The translations under genes and the position numbers were made by a program. A model generated the notes under the pieces. That model was not told the DNA's origin and made no database searches. It worked only from the letters and a program-made list of their open reading frames with translations. From assembly GCF_009765365.1 (NCBI RefSeq), contig NZ_VTOM01000014.1, positions 62,001-126,000 on the forward strand: a stretch of DNA of 64,000 nucleotides, read 5' to 3'. The stretch is from Antarcticirhabdus aurantiaca. Its GTDB lineage: Bacteria > Pseudomonadota > Alphaproteobacteria > Rhizobiales > Rhizobiaceae. This document shows positions 8,203 through 15,552 of the stretch, piece after piece (positions within the stretch are counted from its first letter, which is position 1; every line of letters starts with the position of its first letter).

Positions 8203-9135
8203 CTAGAAGTCCACTTGTTCAGGGCCCTTCAGCGCCAGGATCTCGCGCGCCTCGTCGGGGGTCGCGATGCCGAAGCCGAGGTTTTCGAGGATCGTGCGCA
8301 CCTGGCGCACCTGCTCGGCGTTCGAGGTCGCGAGCCGGCCCGGGCCGAGCCAGAGCGAGTCCTCCAGCCCGACGCGCACGTTGCCGCCCATGGCGGCGGC
8401 CTGCGCGGCGATGCGCATCTGCGAGGAGCCCGCGCCCAGCACCGACCAGCGGTACTGGTCGCCGAAGAGGCGGTCCGCCGTGCGCTTCATGTGGATGACG
8501 TCCTCGGGATGCGTGCCGATGCCGCCGAGAATGCCGAAGACCGACTGGACGAAGAGCGGCGGCTTGACGAGGCCGCGGTCGAGGAAGTGCGCGAGGTTGT
8601 AGAGATGCGCGATGTCGTAGCACTCGAACTCGAAGCGCGTGCCGTTGCCGTAGCAGGTCTGGAGGATGTACTCGATGTCCTTGAAGGAGTTGCGGAAGAC
8701 GAGGTCGCGCGTCGCCTCCAGGAACTCGCGCTCCCACTCGAACTTGAACTCCTTGTAGCGGTCGAGGAGGTGGAAGAGGCCGAAGTTGATCGAGCCCATG
8801 TTGAGCGAGGCGACTTCGGGCTTGTAGGTCGCGGCCGGCAGGACGCGCTCCTCGACCTTCATGTAGGGGCTGCCGCCGGTGGTGATGTTGATCGCCGCGC
8901 TCGTCTGCTGCTTGATGCGCGACAGGAAGCGGCCGAAGGCCTCCGGCGTCTGGTCTGGACGGCCGGTCTCGGGGTTGCGCGCGTGAAGGTGCAGGATCGC
9001 CGCGCCCGCCTCCGCGGCGCCGACGGCGTCGGCGATGATCTCGTCCGGCGTGATCGGCAGGTGCGGCGACATCGAGGGCGTGTGGATCGCGCCGGTGACG
9101 GCGCAGGTGATGATGACCTTCCGGGTCGCGGCCAT
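8203..9135 (-). CDS. Beta-keto acid cleavage enzyme (BKACE, DUF849 family)
   Basis: A 310-residue DUF849 protein. The family cleaves a beta-keto acid with acetyl-CoA to give acetoacetate and a new CoA ester; the first member known was the 3-keto-5-aminohexanoate cleavage enzyme of lysine fermentation. Seen are AAILHLHARNPETGRP with the two zinc-type His residues (49 and 51), the family segment EVASLNMGSINFG (108-120), and VRVGLEDSLWLGPG near 254. It sits between a short-chain dehydrogenase that could form the keto acid and the Liv importer. An acetoacetyl-CoA synthetase gene in the divergent unit would use the acetoacetate product. The true substrate cannot be told from sequence. Confidence 0.9.
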   Translation of the reverse strand: MAATRKVIITCAVTGAIHTPSMSPHLPITPDEIIADAVGAAEAGAAILHLHARNPETGRPDQTPEAFGRFLSRIKQQTSAAINITTGGSPYMKVEERVLPAATYKPEVASLNMGSINFGLFHLLDRYKEFKFEWEREFLEATRDLVFRNSFKDIEYILQTCYGNGTRFEFECYDIAHLYNLAHFLDRGLVKPPLFVQSVFGILGGIGTHPEDVIHMKRTADRLFGDQYRWSVLGAGSSQMRIAAQAAAMGGNVRVGLEDSLWLGPGRLATSNAEQVRQVRTILENLGFGIATPDEAREILALKGPEQVDF

Positions 9136-9166
9136 GGCTGTCGTCCTTGTCTGATGAGGCGGCGCG

Positions 9167-9931
9167 TCAGCGCCCGCCGGAAACGTCGATGTTGGCGCCG
9201 GTGACGTAGGAGGCGGCCGGCGAGAGCAGCCAGAGAACGGCTTCCGCCACCTCCTCGGGCTCGCCGGCGCGGCCCGCGGGCACGACGCTGGACGCCTTGT
9301 CGAGGCGGCCGGGCGCCCCGGCCGCGGCGTGGAGGCCGGTGGCGATGAGGCCGGGCGAGACGGCGTTGACGCGGATGCCGTCGCTCGCGAGTTCCCGGGC
9401 AAGGCCGACCGTCGCGGTGTCCACCGCACCCTTCGTCGCGGCGTAGTGGACCCATTCCCCCGCGCCGCCGAGATCGGCCGCGCGGGAGGAAAGGTTGACG
9501 ATCGCCCCGCCCGAGCCGCCCCGGCTCGTCGCCATGCGCCGCACCGCCTCGCGGCAGCAGAGCATCAGGCCCGTGACGTTGACGGCGAGGACGTCGGCGA
9601 GCGCCTGCGCCTCGAGGTCGGCGAGGCGGCAGAGCGGCCCGGTGCCGCCGGCATTGTTGACGAGCCCGGTGACGGGTCCGAGCGCGTCCGCCGCCCGGTC
9701 GAACAGCCTGACGATGTCCGCTTCGCTGCGCATGTCCGCCCGGATCGGCTCGGCACGCCCGCCGGTCCGGCGGATGGCCTCGCAGACGGCGGCCGCCCCC
9801 GCCTCGTCGGCAGCGTAGTTCACCGCGACCGCCCAGCCATTGATGGCGGCGCGGATGGCCACCGCGGCGCCGATGCCGCGAGAGGCGCCGGTGACGACGA
9901 GCGTGCCGGGAGAGGCGGGAGTCGCATTCAT
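9167..9931 (-). CDS. Short-chain dehydrogenase/reductase (SDR)
   Basis: A 254-residue classical SDR. The NAD(P)-binding motif VTGASRGIGAAV is at about 13-24, NNAGG near 91-95, and the catalytic YAATKG (Tyr and Lys) near 159; the C-terminus ASYVTGANIDVSGGR is standard. It is 31 bases upstream of BKACE and 9 bases downstream of the cyclase-family gene. A natural role would be oxidation of a beta-hydroxy acid to the keto acid cleaved by BKACE; this is inferred from position. Annotation as an FabG-like fatty acid reductase is possible but less likely here. Confidence 0.88.
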   Translation of the reverse strand: MNATPASPGTLVVTGASRGIGAAVAIRAAINGWAVAVNYAADEAGAAAVCEAIRRTGGRAEPIRADMRSEADIVRLFDRAADALGPVTGLVNNAGGTGPLCRLADLEAQALADVLAVNVTGLMLCCREAVRRMATSRGGSGGAIVNLSSRAADLGGAGEWVHYAATKGAVDTATVGLARELASDGIRVNAVSPGLIATGLHAAAGAPGRLDKASSVVPAGRAGEPEEVAEAVLWLLSPAASYVTGANIDVSGGR

Positions 9932-9940
9932 GGGAAAGCC

Positions 9941-10894
9941 TTACTTGATGACCTGGGGGTTGATCGGCGATCCCGTGCCGCCGGTGATGACCAGCGGAGG
10001 ACCGCAGAAGAAGAACTCGTAGACGCCGTCCTTGGCGCAGTCCTCGGCGAGCTCCTTCACGTAGAAGATCTCGCCCATGCAAAGGCCCATGGCGGGGATC
10101 ACGACCCAGTGCCAGGGCTGGTTCGCTTCGCCGGTCTCGTTCGGCCGCACCTCGACGCCCCAGGTGTCGGAGCAGATCGCGGCGATCTCCTTGTCCTGGC
10201 ACCAGTAGCAGTTCTCGAACTTCACGCCCGGCGCGTCGCCGCCGGCATAGCCGCCCCACTCGCCCTCGGAGAGGCAGCGCTCCATCTGGCCGGTGCGGAT
10301 GATGACGAAGTCGCCCTTGCCGATCGTGACGCCTTGGCTTGCCGCACAGGCATCCAGCTCGTCGTTGCCGATCGACTCGCCGTCCTGGAGCCAGGGCACG
10401 CCGCGGAACCGGGCGATGTCGAGAAGGACGCCGCGCCCGACCATCTTGTTCTTGGAATGCTCGATGCCGAGGACGTGGAGGCCGCGGGAATCGATGAGCT
10501 TGGCGTCGTGGCCGTTATAGGCCTTGTCCTCGTAGAAGATGTGGCCGAGCGCGTCCCAGTGCGTGGCGCCCTGGACGCAGAGGTTCAGCGTGTCGTCGGC
10601 GTAGCGGAGGTTGTTCCAGTCCTGCCGCCCGGCCACGGCGTCGGTGCCGGTGGCGAGCATCTGGTGGATCGGGTTGAAGCGCCCGCCGAAGAGGCCGTTC
10701 TGCGGCCCCTTGGCGTCGAGCGGGATGCCGAGCGCGAAGACCTGGCCGCGCTTGATGAGCGAGGCGGCGCGGGCGATGTGCTGGGGCTCGACGTGGTTCA
10801 GCGTGCCGATGTGGTCGTCCTTGCCCCAGCGGCCCCAGTTCGACAGCTTCTCCGAGGCTTCCGCGATGGCGGCCTTGCCGACGGTGATGTCCAT
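9941..10894 (-). CDS. Cyclase family protein (kynurenine formamidase/isatin hydrolase superfamily)
   Basis: A 317-residue member of the cyclase superfamily (PF04199), metal-dependent hydrolases of amide or lactam bonds such as kynurenine formamidase and isatin hydrolase. The metal site is seen in CVQGATHWDALGHIFY, a variant of the HxGTHxDxPxH motif with Gln in place of the first His, followed by YNGHDAKLIDSRG. Length is larger than formamidases and fits the bigger bacterial subgroup. It lies 69 bases after the CMD-family gene and 9 bases before the SDR gene. A ring-opening or amide-cleaving step is plausible; the substrate is unknown. Confidence 0.85.
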   Translation of the reverse strand: MDITVGKAAIAEASEKLSNWGRWGKDDHIGTLNHVEPQHIARAASLIKRGQVFALGIPLDAKGPQNGLFGGRFNPIHQMLATGTDAVAGRQDWNNLRYADDTLNLCVQGATHWDALGHIFYEDKAYNGHDAKLIDSRGLHVLGIEHSKNKMVGRGVLLDIARFRGVPWLQDGESIGNDELDACAASQGVTIGKGDFVIIRTGQMERCLSEGEWGGYAGGDAPGVKFENCYWCQDKEIAAICSDTWGVEVRPNETGEANQPWHWVVIPAMGLCMGEIFYVKELAEDCAKDGVYEFFFCGPPLVITGGTGSPINPQVIK

Positions 10895-10963
10895 GGTCTC
10901 GATGCTCCCAAGTCTTTGTATTGCAGGTTGGCGGCCGGGCGCGGGGTCCGGCCGGGATGGTGG

Positions 10964-11527
10964 TCAGGCGTGGGGGAAGGGCTCGGCCGCTCCGGGCGGC
11001 AGCGGCACGTTGAAGGCGTTGATCGTCATGGAGATCAGCGTGTAGTAGCCGAGGATCCCGACCAGCTCGACGACGCCCTCGGTGCCGAGCGCCTCGACGG
11101 CCGCGGCATAGGTCGCGTCCGAAACGAAGCGCGTGTCCGTCAGCTCGCGGGCGAAGCGGTAGACGGCGGCGTCGGCCGGCTCGGCGAAGCTCGGCGTCGC
11201 GCCGGTGCGGATCGCCTCGGCGGCCTCCGGCGAGACGCCGGCCTTGATGGCGATCGGCGCGTGGACGGCCCATTCGAAGCCGGCCCGCCAGTGCGCGCCG
11301 GTGACGAGGATCGCGAGCTCCGAGAGGCGCGGCGGGAGCCGCGTGCCGTAGCGGCAGAAGGCGCCGAGCGCCTGCGCCTTGTCGGCCAGATCAGGGCTGA
11401 GCAGCCAGACCCGGAGCGGGCCTTCGACGATGCCGCGCGGTCCCGACAGGATCGCGTCGTGGACGCGCCGCTGCTCGGGGTCGAGCGTGGTTTCGTCGAG
11501 TTCGGGCAGGCGCGGTTGTTCGGGCAA
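10964..11527 (-). CDS. Carboxymuconolactone decarboxylase (CMD/AhpD-like) family protein
   Basis: A 187-residue all-alpha protein of the CMD family. The core is LSELAILVTGAHWRAGFEWAVHAPIAIKAG (about 67-96), with the Glu/His pattern of the family and no CxxC, so it is not an AhpD-type peroxidase. Family members include 4-carboxymuconolactone decarboxylase of aromatic degradation and many of unknown role. It is the first gene of the leftward catabolic operon, downstream of a palindromic operator at 11643-11658, with the presumed promoter between. Confidence 0.85.
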   Translation of the reverse strand: MPEQPRLPELDETTLDPEQRRVHDAILSGPRGIVEGPLRVWLLSPDLADKAQALGAFCRYGTRLPPRLSELAILVTGAHWRAGFEWAVHAPIAIKAGVSPEAAEAIRTGATPSFAEPADAAVYRFARELTDTRFVSDATYAAAVEALGTEGVVELVGILGYYTLISMTINAFNVPLPPGAAEPFPHA

Positions 11528-11642
11528 GTGGCTCCTCCGTCGACCGGCGCTCGGGGCGCGAAGACGCTGCGGCGCGCCGGTGGCGGCGGGCCCTCAGGTG
11601 CGAACGGTCGTTTCCTCCGTGCCGGTCTTGGTGCCGGCTTGA

Positions 11643-11658
11643 TTTATCGAGTGATAAA
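11643..11658. promoter_or_regulatory. Palindromic operator, left copy (GntR-like) with minus-strand promoter
   Basis: The sequence TTTATCGAGTGATAAA is a perfect 6-4-6 palindrome. A TTGACA hexamer on the minus strand (11684 to 11679) lies upstream of it, so the palindrome falls on the -10 region of a promoter for the leftward catabolic operon. A nearly identical site lies at 11749-11764. TTATC-type palindromes of this size are typical for FadR/VanR-group GntR repressors; no such regulator gene is in the window. Confidence 0.6.
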
Positions 11659-11748
11659 CGAACACCGATCGGACGGCTTGTCAATCGGTCGCAGCCGAAC
11701 TGTCTCGCTTTCCTCTAACCTGCGGGACGCGGCGGCCGGTTGACTTAA

Positions 11749-11764
11749 TTTATCGTATGATAAA
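11749..11764. promoter_or_regulatory. Palindromic operator, right copy with plus-strand promoter
   Basis: TTTATCGTATGATAAA repeats the 6-base arms of the site at 11643-11658 around a different centre. A TTGACT hexamer at 11740-11745 lies 3 bases upstream, so the palindrome covers the spacer and -10 region of a rightward promoter for the molybdenum hydroxylase genes. The rest of the 284-base gap between the divergent operons shows no gene. Confidence 0.6.
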
Positions 11765-11811
11765 CAGTCTGGACCACGACATGCGGGCAGCGGCGGGAGG
11801 AGGCCGGAACC

Positions 11812-12633
11812 ATGCGGGCAGCGCCCTTCGCCTATTTGAGGCCGGATAGCCTGGAGGAAGCCTTCGAAGCGCTCGCGCAGTTCGGCGACGAGGCGCAGCT
11901 TCTGGCCGGCGGCCAGAGCCTCATGCCGGCCATGGCGCTGCGCATGGCGCGGCCGGGCGTTCTCGTCGACATCTCGCGCCTCGCGGCCTTGCGCGGCATC
12001 GCGCTGGAGGAGGGCGCCCTCGTCCTCGGCGCCGGCACGACCTATGCCGAAGCGCTGCGCGCGCCGCTCGTAGCGACCCACACGCCGCTTCTCGTCGAGG
12101 CGATCCCCCACATCGCCCACGAGGCGGTGCGCTCGCGCGGAACCCTCGGCGGGAGCCTCGCCAATGCCGATCCGGCCTCCGAGATGCCGGCCTGCATGCT
12201 GGCGCTCGGCGCGCAAGTCGTGCTGCGCTCGGCGGAGGGCGAGCGCGCCGTTTCGATGGAAGAGTTCGCGCTGGGTACCTACACGACCGCGATCGAGCCC
12301 GGCGAGATCCTCGCCGCCATCCGCATCCCGCTCCCCGAAAGCCCGCGCCGATCCCGCTTCCGCGAGATCGCCCGCCGCTCCGGCGACTACGCCATGGCCG
12401 GCGCCGCGCTCGTCTCGGACGAAGCAGGCGAGGCCCGCTTCGTGCTCTTCGCCGTCTCCGACCGGCCCATCCTCGTGCCCGGCGCGCCGGACGTCGACGC
12501 GGTGCTCGCGGCCATCGACGCTGAGGTCGAGTTCTTCCCCGACAACCACGTGGGCATTTCCACCAAGCGCCACCTCGCCGGCGTCCTCGCCCGCGATCTC
12601 CTCTCCCGGTCCGCGCCGAAGGAAGCCGCATGA
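11812..12633 (+). CDS. Molybdenum hydroxylase FAD-binding subunit (CoxM/xanthine dehydrogenase family)
   Basis: A 273-residue FAD subunit of a three-part molybdenum hydroxylase. The two FAD-contact motifs are AGGQSLMPAMALRM (about 33-46) and SRGTLGGSLANADPASEMP (about 108-126). The C-terminal CO_deh_flav_C segment is present. It passes electrons from the iron-sulfur subunit to an acceptor. The next gene overlaps by 4 bases (ATGA). GGGAGGAGG lies upstream of the ATG. It is the first gene after the rightward operator. Confidence 0.92.
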   Translation: MRAAPFAYLRPDSLEEAFEALAQFGDEAQLLAGGQSLMPAMALRMARPGVLVDISRLAALRGIALEEGALVLGAGTTYAEALRAPLVATHTPLLVEAIPHIAHEAVRSRGTLGGSLANADPASEMPACMLALGAQVVLRSAEGERAVSMEEFALGTYTTAIEPGEILAAIRIPLPESPRRSRFREIARRSGDYAMAGAALVSDEAGEARFVLFAVSDRPILVPGAPDVDAVLAAIDAEVEFFPDNHVGISTKRHLAGVLARDLLSRSAPKEAA

Positions 12634-13121
12634 CGCTCAATGCCCGCACCGACATGGCGGTGAGCCTCACCGTCAACGGCCGCCGCACGGCCGGCTTCGT
12701 GCCCGTGCGCCAGACGCTCGCGGGGTACCTGCGCGAGGAGCTCGGCCTCACCGCCGTGCATCTCGGCTGCGAGCAGGGCTCCTGCGGCGCCTGCACGGTG
12801 CGGGTCGATGGCGAGGTGATGCGCTCCTGCCTCGTTCTCGCCGTTCAGGCCGAGGGCTGCGTGGTCGAGACGCCCGAGGGCTTTTCCGGCGATCCCGCCA
12901 TGGATCGTCTGCGCGAGCGCTTCGCGACGCGCAACGCCCTGCAATGCGGCTTCTGCACGGGCGGCATGCTCGTCGCCGCGTGCGACCTCCTCGCCCGCGA
13001 GCCGCGCCCGAGCCGCCACGCCATCCGGGAGGCGATCTCCGGCCATGTCTGCCGCTGCACCGGCTACGAGGCGATCGTCGACGCGATCGAATCGGCCGCG
13101 CTGGCGGAGACGGCGCCGTGA
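12630..13121 (+). CDS. Molybdenum hydroxylase 2Fe-2S subunit (CoxS family)
   Basis: A 163-residue small subunit with two [2Fe-2S] centres. The plant-type ferredoxin cysteines are in LGCEQGSCGACTVRVDG and the following RSC, and the second domain holds CGFCTGGML and GHVCRCTGY. It links the molybdenum subunit to the FAD subunit. Start at the ATG overlapping the stop of the FAD subunit; a second ATG eight codons later (MAVSLTVNG) is also possible. Confidence 0.93.
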   Translation: MTLNARTDMAVSLTVNGRRTAGFVPVRQTLAGYLREELGLTAVHLGCEQGSCGACTVRVDGEVMRSCLVLAVQAEGCVVETPEGFSGDPAMDRLRERFATRNALQCGFCTGGMLVAACDLLAREPRPSRHAIREAISGHVCRCTGYEAIVDAIESAALAETAP

Positions 13122-15487
13122 ACGACATGACTCAGGTACCCGCCGACCGCCCCATCGGCCGCGCCATGCCGCGCGCGGCGGCCAGGCGCCATGCCGCCGG
13201 CCGCGGCCGCTTCGTCGACGACATCGCGCCGGCCGGCTGCCTGCACATCGCCTTCCTGCGCAGCCCGCACGCCCACGCGCGCATCCTCTCGGTCGACCTG
13301 TCCGCCGCTCTCGACCTGCCCGGCGTCGTCGACGCCTTCGACGGGCCGGCCTGCGCCGAGCTCTGCAAGCCCTGGATCGGCACGCTCGACCACTTCCCCG
13401 GCCTGCGCTCGCCCGAGCAGCACGCTTTGGCGGTCGATGTCGCGCGCTGGAGCGGCGAGCCGGTCGCGGCGGTGGTCGCGACCAGCCGCGCGATCGCCGA
13501 GGACGCGCTCGACCTCATCGAAGCCGAGTTCGAGGAACTGCCCGCCGTCACCGACATCGAAGCCGCGCTCGACCCCGATAGCGCGCGCATCCACGCGGAT
13601 TACGACTCCAACCTCGCCTTCCGCCTCGATCTCACCGCCGGCGAGCCGGACGCCGCCTTCGCGGGCGCTGCGGCGATCGTCGAGCGCAGCTTCCGCTTCA
13701 ACCGCCAGACCGGCGTCACGCTGGAGCCGCGCAGCCTCCTTGCCGACTTCCAACCCGGCACGGGCGAGTTGACGGTCCACCATTCGACGCAGACACCCTA
13801 CCAGATGCACGACGTCTACAGCCGCCACTTCGGCATCCCCGAGGAACGGGTGCGGGTGGTGGCGCCGGACGTCGGCGGCTCCTTCGGGCTGAAGCTCCAC
13901 GTCTACGGCGAGGAGATGGCGGCAGTCGCCGCCTCGATCCGCACGGGCAGGCCGGTCAAGTTCGTCGCCGACCGCTACGAGTCCTTCCTCACCGACATCC
14001 ACCTGCGCGACCACCGCGTCCATGCCCGCATGGGCGTCGCGGCGGACGGCGAGATCCTCGCCATGGAGGTCGACGACGCGACGGGCATCGGACCCTTCTC
14101 GGTCTATCCCCGTACCAGCGCTGTCGAAGGCAACCAGGCGATCCGCCTCATGGGCGCGCCCTACCGGATGCAATCCTACAAGGGGCGCCTGAGCGTCCTT
14201 TTCCAGAACAAGGCGCCGACCTGCCAGTACCGCGCCGTCGGCCATCCCATCGCCTGCATGGCGACGGAAGCCTTGGTGGATGCGGCGGCCGGCGCGCTCG
14301 GGCTCGACCCGCTGGACATCCGCCGCCGCAACGTCGTGCCCGATGACGCCTATCCCTACCGGACCGCCAACGGCTACATGCTGGAGGGCCTGTCCCACCA
14401 TGCCTGCCTGGAAAAGCTTTCCGCTCTCATGGACTACGACGCGCTGCGCCGCGACCAGGCCGAGGCGCGGGCGAGGGGCGTTCATCGCGGCATCGGCCTC
14501 GCGGTCTTCGTCGAGATCACCAATCCCGGCCCGGCCTTCTACGGCGTCGGCGGCGCGCGCATCTCGGCGCAGGACGGTTGCACTGTGAAGCTCGAGCCCT
14601 CTGGCGGCTTCTCCATCGCGATCAGCATCACCGAGCAGGGGCAGGGCACCGAGGCCATCTCCGCCCAGATCGCCGCCGACCGGCTCGGCGTCTCGCCCGA
14701 GCGCATCTCGGTCGTGTCCGGCGACACGCGCACCACGCCCTATGGCGGCGCCACCTGGGCCTCGCGCGGCGCCGGCATCGGCGGCGTCGCCGTGATGAAG
14801 GCGGCCGAGGCGATGCGCGCGAACCTCCTCGGCCTGGCCGGCACCATCCTCCAGGCCTCGCCCGAATCGCTCGACATCCGCGAGGGCACGATCGTCGACG
14901 CCCAGACCGGCACGGAGCGCATGAGCCTCGCCGAGCTCGGCCGCATCCTCTACTTTCGCCCCGACACGCTGCCGCCCGGCACGCACCCGTTGCTGACCGT
15001 CTCCGGCCATCACGTGCCGCAGGGCTACCCCTTCGCCTTCACCAACGGCATCCAGGCGAGCCACGTCGAGGTCGACCCCGACACCGGGCTCGTCGAGCTC
15101 CTCGGCCATTGGGTGGTCGAGGATTGCGGGACGATCATCAACCCGCTCCTCGTCGACGAGCAGATCCGCGGCGGCGTCGTCCATGGGCTGGGCGGCGCGC
15201 TGTTCGAAGAGTGCAACTATTCGCCGGAGGGGCAGCTCCTGTCCACGACGCTGGCCGACTACCTCGTGCCGCTGGCCTCCGAGATGCCGGACATCAAGAT
15301 CGCCCATGTCGCGACGCCGACCAAGACCTCGCCGCTCGGCGCCAAGGGCGTCGGCGAGGCGGGGACGGCCGCGAGTGGCGCGGCGCTGCTGAACGCCGTC
15401 AACGACGCTCTGTCGCCGTTCGGCGCGGTGCTGGCGGAAACGCCGCTGACGCCGGAGCGGGTGCTGCGGGCGCTTGGCAAGGTTTGA
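13118..15487 (+). CDS. Molybdenum hydroxylase large (molybdopterin-binding) subunit
   Basis: A 789-residue catalytic subunit of the xanthine dehydrogenase/CO dehydrogenase family. Seen are the N-terminal aldehyde oxidase a/b-hammerhead domain, VVAPDVGGSFGLKLHVYGEE, QYRAVGHP where CO dehydrogenase has its Cys-containing loop (no Cys here, so not CO oxidation), and the C-terminal GVGEAG with the catalytic-type Glu. The start is taken as GTG at 13118, inside the stop of the 2Fe-2S gene, with GGAG 8 bases upstream; an ATG nine bases on has no ribosome site. Such enzymes hydroxylate N-heterocycles, purines or aldehydes. The substrate here is unknown. Confidence 0.92.
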   Translation: MNDMTQVPADRPIGRAMPRAAARRHAAGRGRFVDDIAPAGCLHIAFLRSPHAHARILSVDLSAALDLPGVVDAFDGPACAELCKPWIGTLDHFPGLRSPEQHALAVDVARWSGEPVAAVVATSRAIAEDALDLIEAEFEELPAVTDIEAALDPDSARIHADYDSNLAFRLDLTAGEPDAAFAGAAAIVERSFRFNRQTGVTLEPRSLLADFQPGTGELTVHHSTQTPYQMHDVYSRHFGIPEERVRVVAPDVGGSFGLKLHVYGEEMAAVAASIRTGRPVKFVADRYESFLTDIHLRDHRVHARMGVAADGEILAMEVDDATGIGPFSVYPRTSAVEGNQAIRLMGAPYRMQSYKGRLSVLFQNKAPTCQYRAVGHPIACMATEALVDAAAGALGLDPLDIRRRNVVPDDAYPYRTANGYMLEGLSHHACLEKLSALMDYDALRRDQAEARARGVHRGIGLAVFVEITNPGPAFYGVGGARISAQDGCTVKLEPSGGFSIAISITEQGQGTEAISAQIAADRLGVSPERISVVSGDTRTTPYGGATWASRGAGIGGVAVMKAAEAMRANLLGLAGTILQASPESLDIREGTIVDAQTGTERMSLAELGRILYFRPDTLPPGTHPLLTVSGHHVPQGYPFAFTNGIQASHVEVDPDTGLVELLGHWVVEDCGTIINPLLVDEQIRGGVVHGLGGALFEECNYSPEGQLLSTTLADYLVPLASEMPDIKIAHVATPTKTSPLGAKGVGEAGTAASGAALLNAVNDALSPFGAVLAETPLTPERVLRALGKV

Positions 15488-15552
15488 CGCTTGCGATGAA
15501 ATGAAGGAGCCGCATGCGCCGGGAGGGCGACGCGGCGACCGGGAGGAACGGC

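Noticed and set aside
9167-9931. FabG (3-oxoacyl-ACP reductase) for the SDR gene
   Set aside because: The sequence is a generic SDR and the neighbours are catabolic; no fatty-acid synthesis genes are near.
13118-15487. Carbon monoxide dehydrogenase large subunit
   Set aside because: The Cys of the CO dehydrogenase active-site loop is absent; the loop reads QYRAVGHP, so a generic molybdenum hydroxylase is called.
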